The notes under the pieces: generated by a model
Seen by the model: the letters and a program-made list of their open reading frames with translations, nothing else
Told to the model about the DNA's origin: nothing
The model's database searches: none
In this document: one piece after another, positions 1-8,382 of the stretch
Layout of the letters: the number at the start of each line of letters is the position of its first letter
Position numbering within the stretch: position 1 is the first letter of the stretch
From: Nostoc sp. TCL240-02
GTDB taxonomy: Bacteria; Cyanobacteriota; Cyanobacteriia; Cyanobacteriales; Nostocaceae
Direction: 5' to 3'
DNA: 64,000 nucleotides
NCBI RefSeq assembly: GCF_013343235.1
Contig: NZ_CP040094.1
Location: forward strand, 6,753,001 to 6,817,000
Translations under genes and position numbers: made by a program

Positions 1-250
1 CTGGCATAGGGATGACACGCAGAAATTTCACAATTTCACCCCTAATTTCTATACCAATCAGGTAATTATCGAGGGTAAAGCGGTGAAAAATGCCTTCATT
101 ATCAAGCTGTCGCAGTTCTTTTAAATCGCTCAGTTGCCACTTTTGGGCTAACTCAATAAAGACAAAATCATGCACCCGCTCGTAGGCGGCAGGTTCTAAA
201 TTTTTCAGGTCTAGTAAAAAAGACCTTGCATAGCGCATTTCTAGACTCAC
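1..250 (-). CDS. RelE/ParE-type toxin, partial (runs off window start)
   Basis: The reverse strand encodes 83 residues before the window ends; the 3' end is missing. The sequence reads MRYARSFLLDLKNLEPAAYE, then a helix-rich stretch and a beta pattern (FHRFTLDNYLIGIEI, IVKFLRVI), which is the layout of RelE/ParE ribosome-dependent mRNA interferases and gyrase toxins. I prefer a GTG start at 250 because TTAAGG lies 9 bases upstream; an in-frame ATG at 238 is the alternative. A small antitoxin-like gene lies upstream on the same strand (357-554), as expected of a type II toxin-antitoxin operon. The assignment rests on fold-like pattern and context, not on a diagnostic catalytic motif, and the C-terminus that usually carries catalytic residues is outside the window. 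Confidence 0.7.
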   Translation of the reverse strand, partial: MSLEMRYARSFLLDLKNLEPAAYERVHDFVFIELAQKWQLSDLKELRQLDNEGIFHRFTLDNYLIGIEIRGEIVKFLRVIPMP

Positions 251-272
251 TAGGCGTTACCTTAAATAAATA

Positions 273-336
273 TGAGTAGTGAGTGCTGTTAGCGATAGCG
301 GGGCGTTTAGCCCGTGCTGAGTAAAGAGGTAGTACT
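273..336. repeat. dispersed GAGTGCTG repeat inside the TA operon
   Basis: The stretch has gtagtgagtgctg at one end and gtgctgagtaaag at the other, with a small GC-rich palindromic core (agcgatagcggggcgtttagc) between them. The same GAGTGCTGAGT unit occurs as a tandem array at 61917-61953. It looks like a heptamer repeat array into which a second small repeat has been inserted. Confidence 0.6.
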
Positions 337-356
337 AGGGACTTGGCCCTGCTGAA

Positions 357-554
357 TCAGAAAAACATCAACAGTCGTATCGCTTCTTCATGAGTTAAGA
401 TATCCCACGGTTGCTGCGATCGCTTAACTTGTTGTATCGCTTTGAGCATATAAAAGTCACAATGTAAAGCTTCGAGAACGTTCCAAATGTCTTGCAAATC
501 TTCATCGGCTAACTGCTCGATTAAGTGATGCATTCTCAGTCGCAGTAAATTCAT
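357..554 (-). CDS. small antitoxin-like protein of a type II TA pair
   Basis: This 65-residue protein starts MNLLRLRMHHLIEQLADEDL. It is helical, and the stretch LADEDLQDIWNVLEAL followed by the tail LTHEEAIRLL resembles small antitoxins found beside RelE-like toxins in cyanobacteria. A second ATG at codon 8 is possible. The toxin-like gene follows on the same strand 106 bases downstream, an unusually large gap for a TA pair, and that gap holds a dispersed repeat. The protein ends abruptly in MFF, so its original C-terminus may have been altered by the repeat insertion. Function is inferred from neighbourhood and length. Confidence 0.6.
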   Translation of the reverse strand: MNLLRLRMHHLIEQLADEDLQDIWNVLEALHCDFYMLKAIQQVKRSQQPWDILTHEEAIRLLMFF

Positions 555-720
555 AGGCCAATTTTTACCTACAACCCAACACCAACAGTAAATAGTATTC
601 CCACAAAATTAGCAAAGGTTAACGGCAATGTAGCACTATGCTCAAGCTAGGCTAAAATTTACTCGCCCAGTGAAGAGAATGGGGGCAGGGAGCAGGGGGA
701 GAAGAATTATTAATTATTAT

Positions 721-760
721 CCAATTCCCAATGCCCAATGCCCAATTCCCAATTCCCAAA
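721..760. repeat. tandem heptamer array (CCCAATT/CCCAATG)
   Basis: Five to six degenerate copies of a 7-base unit (ccaattc, ccaatgc) lie directly upstream of the permease start. This is the short tandemly repeated heptamer class known from heterocystous cyanobacteria. Related arrays occur near 13751, 14647, 15828, 21727, 33624 and 63107. Confidence 0.8.
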
Positions 761-772
761 TAACTATTCAAA

Positions 773-1906
773 ATGGTTGACTATCTAATTTTCTTAGCAA
801 TTTCTACAGCACTTTTTGCTCTATTCGGTCTGGGACTCAATTTACAGTGGGGCTTTACGGGATTAATTAACTTTGGTCATATTGCTTTCATGACTCTGGG
901 AGCATATACAACCGTATTATTAAGCTTAAAGGGCGTACCCCTATTGATATCAGCAGTGGCTGGGGCAGTTGTTGCTGCCTTATTGGGTTTGATAATTGGT
1001 TTTGCAACTCTACGTTTGCGAGAAGATTATCTAGGAATTGTCACCATCGGTACGGGCGAATTAATTCGTTTGGTGGTAAATAATCAGGAATTACCTGTGG
1101 GTGATACTTGGGCTTCTGGGGCGTTTGGCGTGCAAAGTTATCCTATACCCTTATCTACAGAGCCGAATTTGTTTATCAGATTAGTGATGATTGGGTTGTT
1201 AACGCTACTAGCTGCTGTAACTTTCTTTACTTTGTGGCAATGGATTCGTACCACCCAAATATCTCGAACTACTGATTTAGGCAAAAGGACAACTAGCAAG
1301 CAAGAATTTGCGTCGCGCTTGGCTGTAGGAATTATATTAGCAGTTTTGGCAGCAGCAATTTATATCTCTGGGGTAATTGGACTGTATAACTACAACCCCA
1401 AAGCGGGTTTAATGCTGGTGTTGCTGTTAGTTTTAGCACTTGTATACTGGCGTTTAGAAATTTTGGTGCGATCGCCTTGGGGTAGAATTCTCAAAGCCAT
1501 TCGTGAAGATGAAGAAATTCCCAAAGCACTGGGAAAAAATGTCTTTTGGTATAAATTACAATCATTAATGTTAGGGGGTGCGATCGCAGGTATCGCTGGT
1601 GCTTTCTTTGCTTGGCAACTATCCGCCATTTACCCCGATAACTTTCAACCCCAGATCACCTTTGACACTTGGATCATGGTGATTCTAGGCGGTTCTGGAA
1701 ATAATGTTGGCACAATCTTAGGTGCAGTAATTTTCTTTGCTTACGATGCACTCACGCGAGAAGTCTTACCCAGAATCGTCCCCCTTGATGAAGCCCGTTT
1801 GGGTGCATTTCGGATTATGGTAATCGGATTAATTTTGATGATACTAATGATTTGGCGACCTCAAGGTATTCTAGGGAAAAAGGAGGAACTTACCCTTGGT
1901 AAATAA
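773..1906 (+). CDS. livM: branched-chain/neutral amino acid ABC transporter permease (LivM type)
   Basis: This 377-residue inner-membrane permease has the LivM family opening (FGLGLNLQWGFTGLINFGHIAFMTLGAYT) and closing region (WRPQGILGK), with about ten hydrophobic segments. It would form the translocation channel for branched-chain or neutral amino acids with a LivH-type partner, an ATPase pair and a periplasmic binding protein. The LivG-type ATPase gene overlaps its 3' end by 11 bases, so the two are translated as a unit. No livH, livF or binding protein gene is in the window, so the system is scattered, as in the Anabaena N-I (Nat) transporter. A polar insertion around residues 155-180 (TTQISRTTDLGKRTTSKQEF) makes it longer than compact LivM proteins. 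The exact Nat name is not assigned. Confidence 0.9.
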   Translation: MVDYLIFLAISTALFALFGLGLNLQWGFTGLINFGHIAFMTLGAYTTVLLSLKGVPLLISAVAGAVVAALLGLIIGFATLRLREDYLGIVTIGTGELIRLVVNNQELPVGDTWASGAFGVQSYPIPLSTEPNLFIRLVMIGLLTLLAAVTFFTLWQWIRTTQISRTTDLGKRTTSKQEFASRLAVGIILAVLAAAIYISGVIGLYNYNPKAGLMLVLLLVLALVYWRLEILVRSPWGRILKAIREDEEIPKALGKNVFWYKLQSLMLGGAIAGIAGAFFAWQLSAIYPDNFQPQITFDTWIMVILGGSGNNVGTILGAVIFFAYDALTREVLPRIVPLDEARLGAFRIMVIGLILMILMIWRPQGILGKKEELTLGK

Positions 1907-2678
1907 CCAGTCACCGCCACTTCCCCTTTTGGTAGCCACTGGACTTTCTAAAAGCTTTGGTGGTGTCAAAGCAGTTAATGAGGCGAAAATTGAAGTTGCT
2001 AAAGGCAGCATTACGGGCTTGATTGGCCCCAATGGTGCTGGTAAAACGACTTTTTTTAACTTACTCTCAAACTTCATTCGCCCAGATAAGGGACGAGTGA
2101 TTTTTGACGGCGAACCGATTCACAACTTGCAACCATATCAAATCGCCCAGCAGGGAGTAATCCGCACTTTTCAGGTTGCACGCACTCTCTCGCGGTTGTC
2201 GGTGCTAGAAAATATGCTGCTGGCGGCGCAAAAACAAACGGGTGAGAATTTTTGGCAGGTGCAGTTACAGCCGCACATTGTCGCTAAAGAAGAAAAGGAA
2301 CTCGAAGAGCGGGCAATGTTCCTGTTAGAATCAGTAGGCTTGGCAAAAAAAGCACACGATTACGCTGGTTGCTTGTCTGGTGGACAACGTAAGCTGCTGG
2401 AAATGGGACGGGCGCTGATGACTAATCCCAAGTTAATTTTGTTGGATGAACCAGCTGCTGGGGTGAATCCGAAACTGATTGATGATATTTGCGATCGCAT
2501 TCTCACTTGGAACCGTCAAGATGGGATGACCTTTTTGATTATTGAACACAACATGGATGTGATTATGTCCTTGTGCGATCGCGTTTGGGTACTTGCCGAA
2601 GGGCAGAATTTGGCTGATGGTACACCCGCAGAAATTCAAACCAATCCCAAAGTTTTAGAGGCATATTTGGGAAAATAG
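1896..2678 (+). CDS. livG: branched-chain/neutral amino acid ABC transporter ATP-binding protein (LivG type)
   Basis: This 260-residue ABC ATPase energises amino acid uptake at the cytoplasmic face. Walker A GPNGAGKT is at residues 44-51, the Q-loop around 92 (TFQ), the signature LSGGQ at 160-164 and Walker B ILLDEP at 181-186. The segment AAGVNP after Walker B is typical of LivG. The start is a TTG inside the last codons of livM; a perfect AGGAGG at 1881-1886, nine bases upstream, decides this start and shows coupled translation with livM. No other transporter gene follows. Confidence 0.92.
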   Translation: MVNNQSPPLPLLVATGLSKSFGGVKAVNEAKIEVAKGSITGLIGPNGAGKTTFFNLLSNFIRPDKGRVIFDGEPIHNLQPYQIAQQGVIRTFQVARTLSRLSVLENMLLAAQKQTGENFWQVQLQPHIVAKEEKELEERAMFLLESVGLAKKAHDYAGCLSGGQRKLLEMGRALMTNPKLILLDEPAAGVNPKLIDDICDRILTWNRQDGMTFLIIEHNMDVIMSLCDRVWVLAEGQNLADGTPAEIQTNPKVLEAYLGK

Positions 2679-2812
2679 AGTGCGATTGGCTTTCTGTTTT
2701 TGCAATGTATTTAGTGATTGGACTTATTGTTTTGCTGTCATCTGATTAATTTTTTTTGGAAATTTGGCTCTTGTTAAAATTGAGTTGTATATCTCAGTGG
2801 AAAAAGCTTTTT

Positions 2813-3388
2813 ATGTCAATGATGACAGTCAAAGATTTAGAGCAAGTTCAAACCGCTTTTACCGAAGCAGGTTTAGATTACCAGCTAGAACTCGAAAATG
2901 GAAAAATTTCAATAATGGGGCCGTCAGATATTGTATCCAGCGAAATCAATAGTCGTCTCATCGCCTTTCTCTTTGCTTGGATAAATCCTCGTCGCTGGGG
3001 AAGAGTATTTGATTCTGCTGGCGGTTTCATCATGCCAGATACAAACCTCAAAGCACCTGATGTTTCCTTTGTTCGTGCTTCCCGACTTCTCCAAAGTCCT
3101 CGTTACTTTGGAGAACTAGTCCCTGACTTGGTGGTAGAAATTAAATCCCAGAGCGATATAATTAAACTTATAGCAGCCAAAATTCTCAAATTTATAGAAT
3201 TAGGAGCGATCGTCGGCATTTTGATTGACCCTGATGAAGAGACAGTTACAATTTATCGCTCCATAGGCGAACCTACAGTTTTAGAAAATGGTGAGATTTT
3301 AACTATACCAGAACTTTTTCCCGGTTGGGAATTGCCCGTTATTGAATTGTGGCCTCCTATCTTTACCGAGGGAGAAACACAAATTTAG
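2813..3388 (+). CDS. Uma2-family (DUF820) putative endonuclease
   Basis: This 191-residue protein belongs to the Uma2/DUF820 family, which has a PD-(D/E)XK nuclease-like fold and is strongly expanded in cyanobacteria. Family landmarks are the early LENGKISIMGPSD, a central PDTNLKAPDVSFV containing the conserved Asp, then PDLVVEIKSQSD with the E-x-K pair, and the C-terminal YRSIGEPTVLENGEILTIPELFPGWELP. The start is taken at ATG 2813 because the in-frame upstream extension is not family-like. Substrate and biological role are unknown. It stands alone between the transporter genes and a convergent ArsR-type regulator. Confidence 0.85.
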   Translation: MSMMTVKDLEQVQTAFTEAGLDYQLELENGKISIMGPSDIVSSEINSRLIAFLFAWINPRRWGRVFDSAGGFIMPDTNLKAPDVSFVRASRLLQSPRYFGELVPDLVVEIKSQSDIIKLIAAKILKFIELGAIVGILIDPDEETVTIYRSIGEPTVLENGEILTIPELFPGWELPVIELWPPIFTEGETQI

Positions 3389-3419
3389 TGAATAATTTTA
3401 GTAGCGAGGAATCTCATTC

Positions 3420-4043
3420 TCACTTGTATTTGCCAGGGGAATTAACCCAAAACAACTCTTGTGAAGCACCTTTCATATCTATGTTAGTTATCCGCCAATA
3501 AACCCCATTCTCTCGCCGCATTAACTGGCAAGCAATCAACTCCCGTCGCAGGGTAGCGCAGTCAGGATGGTAGCGTTTGAGAATGTCATTTACCAGACGT
3601 TCAGGGTAGTTGACTCCAGCATCAAACTTGTTTGCTAACCACTTGAGAATTACTAGACGCTTTTTGCGACTAGCAGGAATTTCTTTCAGACATTCGCCCT
3701 CAAAATAGTTTTTCAATACTTTGCTTTCCCAAGCCTCAGTATCCACATCCTCAATCAAAGATGCTATTTTCTCTGGTGTGAAAATTTCCTTACTGATGCT
3801 TTGCAAAGCTTCCTTATCCAATTGATACAGACGGCTATTACCCTCCGGGCGCATTGTCACCAAATTTAGCTCTTTAAGTTTTGCTAAATGATGGGATACC
3901 GTCGGTTCTTTGAGTTGCAGTAGTGCCGCTAATTCTTCGACGCTGCACTCCTGATTTGCCAGGATACCTACAATCTTCAATCGGCTATCATCCGCTAATG
4001 CCTTGAAAAAGCGCAGTAAGATGTTAAATTGCTCTGGTTGCAT
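3420..4043 (-). CDS. ArsR-type winged-helix regulator with DUF2087 C-terminal domain
   Basis: This 207-residue protein has an N-terminal ArsR helix-turn-helix (residues 1-85: FFKALADDSRLKIVGILANQECSVEELA, with recognition helix EPTVSHHLAKLKEL) and a C-terminal DUF2087 domain (about 120-200: SRKKRLVILKWLANKF, YPERLVNDILKRYHPDCATLRRELI). No cysteine pair of the classical metal-sensing type lies in the recognition helix. Three copies of a 10-mer repeated every 16 bases end 9 bases before its start codon and are probably its own operator. It is convergent with the Uma2 gene and upstream of no obvious partner, so I infer mainly autoregulation; the ligand is unknown. Confidence 0.88.
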   Translation of the reverse strand: MQPEQFNILLRFFKALADDSRLKIVGILANQECSVEELAALLQLKEPTVSHHLAKLKELNLVTMRPEGNSRLYQLDKEALQSISKEIFTPEKIASLIEDVDTEAWESKVLKNYFEGECLKEIPASRKKRLVILKWLANKFDAGVNYPERLVNDILKRYHPDCATLRRELIACQLMRRENGVYWRITNIDMKGASQELFWVNSPGKYK

Positions 4044-4051
4044 AACTAATT

Positions 4052-4093
4052 TCTAATTAGATAGATGTCTAATTAGAAGTATATCTAATTTAA
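4052..4093. promoter_or_regulatory. three-fold 16-bp-phased operator of the ArsR-type gene
   Basis: The self-complementary decamer TCTAATTAGA occurs at 4052-4061 and 4068-4077, and a third, weaker copy TCTAATTTAA at 4084-4093. All three are spaced exactly 16 bases start to start. The array begins 9 bases upstream of the regulator's start codon, overlapping the region expected to hold its promoter and ribosome binding site. Regular palindromic sites before an ArsR-family gene are the usual sign of autorepression. Confidence 0.7.
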
Positions 4094-4100
4094 AAGCTAA

Positions 4101-4130
4101 GATCCCCAACTTCTCATAGAAATCGGGGAT
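4101..4130. repeat. GATCCCC...GGGGAT inverted repeat
   Basis: ATCCCC at 4102-4107 pairs with GGGGAT at 4125-4130 around a loop with partial pairing. It lies just after the hemA stop. On the + strand it is followed by TTTGTTGTT. It resembles a degenerate copy of a small dispersed palindrome of Nostoc genomes and could help end the hemA transcript. Confidence 0.5.
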
Positions 4131-4143
4131 TTTGTTGTTCAGT

Positions 4144-5430
4144 TTAACTAAACTGTTCCTCCGCATCGAGGTTGAACAACATTTGTAGAGTTTGCATACA
4201 GCGCCGTCTAGCTTCAACATCTTGCTGCGATCGCAGCTGTACCATCGGGTCATGTAAAATTTTATTGACAATTCCCCGTGTTAATGCTTCAATTACCTCT
4301 TGATGTTTTTCAGCGAATTCCGAACCCAATCTCGACAAAGCTTTTTCTAACTCTTGTTCGCGGATGGTTTCAACTTTATTTCGCAGACAGCTAATAGTAG
4401 TCACAGTTTCTAAACTGCGCCACCAAATATCAAAAGCTTCTACTTCTTCCTCTAAAAGCCGCTCGGCTTCTTGTGCAATCTTCCGACGGCTTTCGTAGTT
4501 TTGCGCCACTACAGCCTTCAAATCATCCACATTAAACGCATGCACATTTTCTAGTTCATTTACATCTGCGTGAACGTTACGCGGTACAGAAATATCAAAT
4601 AACATTAAAGAGCGCTGAATTTCTAAAACCATTTCCAACTTGGAACGATCAAGTATTGGCTCTGTTGCAGAAGTACTTGTAAAAACTAAATCACTATTAG
4701 CTATCGCTGCCATCATTTCCGATAGCGGATGAATTTCGATAGGTTGCTGAGGGAACTGCTTTGTTAATTCCTCTGCTCGTTCACGAGAGCGATTTACAAT
4801 ACTAATTTGCACAGCACCTTTAGAAATTAGATGTTGCACCAGCAGCCGCGACATTTTACCAGCGCCCAAAATTACCACTCGGCAAGCTGCTAAATTTGCC
4901 ACTTTTATCTGTGCTAATTCCACAGCTGCCGAACTAATAGAAACAGCGCCAGTACCAATACTAGTTTCAGTCCGAACCCGCTTACCTGCTGTGAGCGCTT
5001 GTTTAAATAATCGATTCAAAATGGTTTTTATACCGTTATATTGCTGTCCCAGTTTGTGAGTTGTTTTCACCTGAGCCAGAATTTGACCTTCTCCGAGTAC
5101 CAGACTATCTAAACCACCTGCTACCCGCATAACATGCATCACTGCATCATCATGTAGCAGCATAAATAGGTGCTGTCGCAGAGAAAGCACGGGTAACTTA
5201 CTATATTCTGCAAGAAACTGAGTTATCTCTCGGATACCTTGGTCTGCTTCACTGGTAACAATGTAGATTTCCAGGCGATTACAAGTGCTAAGAATTGCAA
5301 CTTCATCAATATGAGGATAGCTGGCCAGTTGAGCGATCGCACTTTCAATTTGTGGTTCTGGAATGCTCAGTTTTTCCCGGACTTCTACTGGGGCTGTTTT
5401 ATGGCTTAACCCCACCACTGCTATATTCAT
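4144..5430 (-). CDS. hemA: glutamyl-tRNA reductase
   Basis: This 428-residue enzyme makes glutamate-1-semialdehyde from glutamyl-tRNA(Glu) with NADPH, the committed step of heme and chlorophyll synthesis by the C5 pathway. The catalytic cysteine is C50 in STCNRLEIY. The substrate domain motif [18 protein letters not shown] is at about 105-122. The NADPH site GAGKM is at 189-193, and the C-terminal helical dimerisation region contains the [13 protein letters not shown] and [11 protein letters not shown] segments. Length and start ([21 protein letters not shown]) match the family. It is monocistronic here, flanked upstream by tandem repeats and a large hairpin repeat. Confidence 0.97.
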   Translation of the reverse strand: MNIAVVGLSHKTAPVEVREKLSIPEPQIESAIAQLASYPHIDEVAILSTCNRLEIYIVTSEADQGIREITQFLAEYSKLPVLSLRQHLFMLLHDDAVMHVMRVAGGLDSLVLGEGQILAQVKTTHKLGQQYNGIKTILNRLFKQALTAGKRVRTETSIGTGAVSISSAAVELAQIKVANLAACRVVILGAGKMSRLLVQHLISKGAVQISIVNRSRERAEELTKQFPQQPIEIHPLSEMMAAIANSDLVFTSTSATEPILDRSKLEMVLEIQRSLMLFDISVPRNVHADVNELENVHAFNVDDLKAVVAQNYESRRKIAQEAERLLEEEVEAFDIWWRSLETVTTISCLRNKVETIREQELEKALSRLGSEFAEKHQEVIEALTRGIVNKILHDPMVQLRSQQDVEARRRCMQTLQMLFNLDAEEQFS

Positions 5431-5537
5431 TTGCTAAATCGTAGTTACTAGTTGGTAGTTGAAAATAGGGCATTGAGTGACAATAGGGAATGGGGAATTA
5501 TTGTTTATTGATTGGTAGTTTTTACTAGCAACAAACA

Positions 5538-5571
5538 ACAACTAATCACTAACTACTAACTACTAACTACT
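5538..5571. repeat. tandem heptamer array (ACTAACT/ACTACTA)
   Basis: Four to five degenerate copies of a 7-base unit (actaatc, actaact, actaact) lie between hemA and glpX. It belongs to the short tandem heptamer class seen elsewhere in the window. Confidence 0.75.
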
Positions 5572-5575
5572 GCAA

Positions 5576-5640
5576 GGGTGAAGCATTTGGGTGAATATTT
5601 TTCAGTTTGATCGAAATATTTCTTTCCAAATGCTTCGCCC
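5576..5640. repeat. hairpin-forming dispersed repeat (GAAGCATTTGG family)
   Basis: A 15-base arm at 5576-5590 (GGGTGAAGCATTTGG) is matched by its complement at 5626-5640 with one difference. Inner segments GAATATTT and AAATATTTC extend the pairing. The element sits between glpX and hemA, both on the reverse strand. It looks like a mobile palindromic repeat rather than a classical terminator, since no T-run follows either arm. Confidence 0.75.
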
Positions 5641-5668
5641 ATACTTTTATTTCCCCATTCCCTAAAAA

Positions 5669-6706
5669 TTAGTTCAGTTGGAGAGTCTTGGGTTCACCAA
5701 ACATGTGAATCGTATCAACAAATCGAGCAGTTTTAGACTGGTTGGAAATTACCAAGCTTTGAGTTCTGGCTCCGCCGTTGAAGAAACGTACACCATTCAT
5801 CAGATTACCACTGGTAATGCCGCTAGCAGCGAACAGAACAGTTTCACCAGATGCCAATTCATGAGCATCATAGACCTTATCAGGGTCATTGATATTCATA
5901 GACTTTAAGCGATCAATGTTGGCTTCTCTGCTTTCTCCAATCAGACCCGTTTTTACTATTGCTGGATCGTAAATCAGTTGACCTTGGAAGTGTCCACCTA
6001 AAGCACGCATTGCTGCTGCCGAGATTACACCTTCAGGAGCCGCACCGATACCCATCAGCGCGTGGATATTAGTTCCAGCAAAACCACAGCTGATAGCTGC
6101 ACCCACATCACCATCTGAAATTAGGGCGACTCTCGCTCCAGCCTCACGGATTTCTTTAATTAAATCGTTGTGGCGTTCGCGCTTCATGACCACGATCACG
6201 AGTTCTTCAATAGAACGCTCTAGACACTCAGCGAGAATTTTGAGGTTTTCTGTTGCCGACTTGTTGATGTCTACCTTGCCTTTAGCTGCGGGAGGTGCTG
6301 CTAACTTTTTCATGTAAAAGTCAGGAGCAGCAAATAATCCACCCTTTTCAGAAATTGCCAAGACAGCCATCGAACCAGGTTGTCCATAAGCTACCAAGTT
6401 CGTACCTTCACAGGGGTCAACGGCAATATCAATTTCGATTAATTCATCAGGGTTACAGAGAGCTTCGGCATTTGGTTGGGTACAGATACCAACTTCTTCA
6501 CCGATGTATAGCATCGGCGCGTCGTCGCGTTCGCCTTCCCCAATCACAATGCGACCGCGCATATAGATTTTATTCATCCGCTCCCGCATAGCTTCCACAG
6601 CTACTTGGTCAGCGATGTTTTTTTCGCCCTTACCCATCCACTTTGCGGATGCGATCGCAGCTTGCTCCACTACTTCAATAATCTCTAACCCAAGTGTATT
6701 TTCCAC
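5669..6706 (-). CDS. glpX: class II fructose-1,6-/sedoheptulose-1,7-bisphosphatase
   Basis: This 345-residue GlpX-type phosphatase is the bifunctional Calvin-cycle enzyme of cyanobacteria, removing the C1 phosphate of fructose-1,6-bisphosphate and sedoheptulose-1,7-bisphosphate in the cytosol. Metal-site residues of the family are visible: D33, E57 in [11 protein letters not shown]97 and E100 in [13 protein letters not shown]. The central segment [12 protein letters not shown] and the GAAPEGV stretch are also typical. Length and start match homologues. It has a 343-base upstream region shared with the divergent DUF981 gene. Confidence 0.97.
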   Translation of the reverse strand: MENTLGLEIIEVVEQAAIASAKWMGKGEKNIADQVAVEAMRERMNKIYMRGRIVIGEGERDDAPMLYIGEEVGICTQPNAEALCNPDELIEIDIAVDPCEGTNLVAYGQPGSMAVLAISEKGGLFAAPDFYMKKLAAPPAAKGKVDINKSATENLKILAECLERSIEELVIVVMKRERHNDLIKEIREAGARVALISDGDVGAAISCGFAGTNIHALMGIGAAPEGVISAAAMRALGGHFQGQLIYDPAIVKTGLIGESREANIDRLKSMNINDPDKVYDAHELASGETVLFAASGITSGNLMNGVRFFNGGARTQSLVISNQSKTARFVDTIHMFGEPKTLQLN

Positions 6707-7049
6707 AGAGTCTGCCCTCTCAACTGCTTGAATTTCCGCCGCTTTATCTGGCCATTTCAGTTCTCAAGTCTACCAAAGGGCGGATACACGTGGAAGAAAG
6801 TTAAGTTTTACTGCTAACTGGTTACAAAAGTGCCAGTTAACACATCCTCATTTTTTACTCCTAACTACTCCAGTATAAAACCTGTTCAAAAGTAACTAAG
6901 TTAAGAACTTTCACAAATGGGTAGTAGTTTATGTATACAACATTGCTTTTCTTCAGTGTTTATCTTTAGGTATAAAATAATAAAGAAAAAAAGCTGGTGA
7001 ATTCACTCAAAATCGAAAAACGAGGCGCAGAGTAAATAAGAGGTGAATC
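6707..7049. other. divergent promoter region glpX / membrane protein gene
   Basis: This 343-base gap separates two divergent genes and should carry both promoters. It is AT-rich toward the + strand gene. I see no clear operator, RNA gene or repeat in it. Confidence 0.5.
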
Positions 7050-7622
7050 GTGTTTATCGACTACATCACACTCATGTTGATCAATATGGTAGCTGGGTTA
7101 TTTCTACTAGCTGACTATGTATATCGTGGTATAGATAATTCTAATCAAAGACAGTGGATTCCAGGCTTTGGGATTACAGGTGCGATCGCACTCACAACTG
7201 GTTTACACATGAGCTTCACCTGGCCAGTAATAGGTAGCTTTAACATAGCCTTCGGTGAGACGAGTGTCCTATTTGGAATCTTGTTTATTGCAGCTGCGAT
7301 TTCCCTTGCTCAAGGTTGGGATTTATTCACAATAGCAGTTTACGGCTTCTTTGCTGGCCTAGTTGCGCTCATAGTGGGTATCCGCATCATCAACTTGAAT
7401 ATGACAAAGCAACCGCTTCTATCGGGAATCGGATTTATTTTAACTGGCTTAGGTGGTGTTTTTGCAGCGCCAACCCTTTACTGGAAACCCAACCGAACCT
7501 GGCGGCTAATTGGCGTAGCAGTGCTAATAGTAGCCGCTCTAATTTGGGCATTAACTGGATATTTGGCTTACTGGAATCATTTAGAGGGTTTCCACAAGTG
7601 GGTGCCAGCGCCGATGCGGTAA
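7050..7622 (+). CDS. DUF981-type integral membrane protein
   Basis: This 190-residue protein is very hydrophobic, with about six membrane segments (for example MLINMVAGLFLLADYVY, VLFGILFIAAAISLAQGW, LFTIAVYGFFAGLVALIVGI, IGVAVLIVAALIWALTGYLAYW). The pattern matches the DUF981 family of uncharacterised membrane proteins. The start is GTG, with AAGAGG seven to ten bases upstream. It precedes a glutaredoxin gene by 48 bases on the same strand, so the two may be cotranscribed. No function can be given. Confidence 0.75.
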   Translation: MFIDYITLMLINMVAGLFLLADYVYRGIDNSNQRQWIPGFGITGAIALTTGLHMSFTWPVIGSFNIAFGETSVLFGILFIAAAISLAQGWDLFTIAVYGFFAGLVALIVGIRIINLNMTKQPLLSGIGFILTGLGGVFAAPTLYWKPNRTWRLIGVAVLIVAALIWALTGYLAYWNHLEGFHKWVPAPMR

Positions 7623-7670
7623 GCAATGATCTAGGCTAGAGACATACGTTAAAACCTTTCTTAAGAAAAT

Positions 7671-7985
7671 ATGCTGGACTTTCTTAATCCCCTATTAAAT
7701 CGCCATCCGGAGCGAGTCAAAGCCAACGTCGAGCTTTACACGTGGCAAACTTGCCCTTACTGCATTCGTGCCAAAATATTGCTGTGGTGGAAAGGGGTAA
7801 ATTTTATCGAATATAAAATCGACGGTGACGAAGCAGCCAGAGCTAAAATGGCAGAACGCGCTAACGGAAGACGTACCGTACCGCAAATTTTCATTAATAA
7901 CCAGCACATTGGTGGCTGCGATGATCTCTATCAGCTAGACACACAAAGCCAACTCGATCCCCTTTTAGCCCAAGCCGCTATTTAG
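7671..7985 (+). CDS. grxC: dithiol glutaredoxin (Grx3 type)
   Basis: This 104-residue protein is a small cytosolic thiol-disulfide oxidoreductase that uses glutathione. The active site CPYC is at residues 28-31, the cis-proline loop is RTVPQIFINNQHIGG, followed by the GGCDDLY segment that binds glutathione. An N-terminal extension of about 20 residues (MLDFLNPLLNRHPERVKANV) precedes the core. The protein is likely to reduce mixed disulfides and may support reductases. The membrane protein gene upstream is close enough to share a transcript. Confidence 0.93.
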   Translation: MLDFLNPLLNRHPERVKANVELYTWQTCPYCIRAKILLWWKGVNFIEYKIDGDEAARAKMAERANGRRTVPQIFINNQHIGGCDDLYQLDTQSQLDPLLAQAAI

Positions 7986-8382
7986 AAATCAAATTAGCCC
8001 CAACACTAGGGGCACACAGATGTGCATTGGTATCAACTTAAGCCCAAACAAATGGAATGATGCCTCCGGCACGCTAAGGGCGAACGCGGCTATACAAACG
8101 TACCCTATTGGCGAACCCACAGGGTAGATCGTCTCCGCAGACTAAGGGACTTCCAAATAAAAAATATCCCAAAACTGATGTAGAATTCCTCTCTATTTCT
8201 TCTCTCTCTGTGTTCTCTGCGTCTAGAGTGGTTCGTTTATTGAATAATTTATTTCTTGGAAATCCATAACGGTAAATTAAAACGGTAAATTAAGGCTTTT
8301 AACCTACGGAGGTGGGTTTTGTTTGTGTAGACGCGGTTTATAACCGCCCATTTCGCTTTAAAATTTTTATATTGATAAGAAT
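7986..8382. repeat. repeat-filled gap between grxC and tadA
   Basis: This gap of almost 400 bases holds no gene. It has a GCCCC/GGGGC hairpin at 7997-8013, a GC-rich palindromic stretch around 8060-8145 (gcctccggcacgc, gcgaacgcggc), a ctctgtgttctctgcg repeat near 8207-8223, and at 8303-8347 a copy of the cggaggtgggtttt-tttgtgtag repeat ending in the hairpin GCGGTT-TAT-AACCGC (8333-8347). The last repeat recurs in the element after pheA. Confidence 0.65.
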
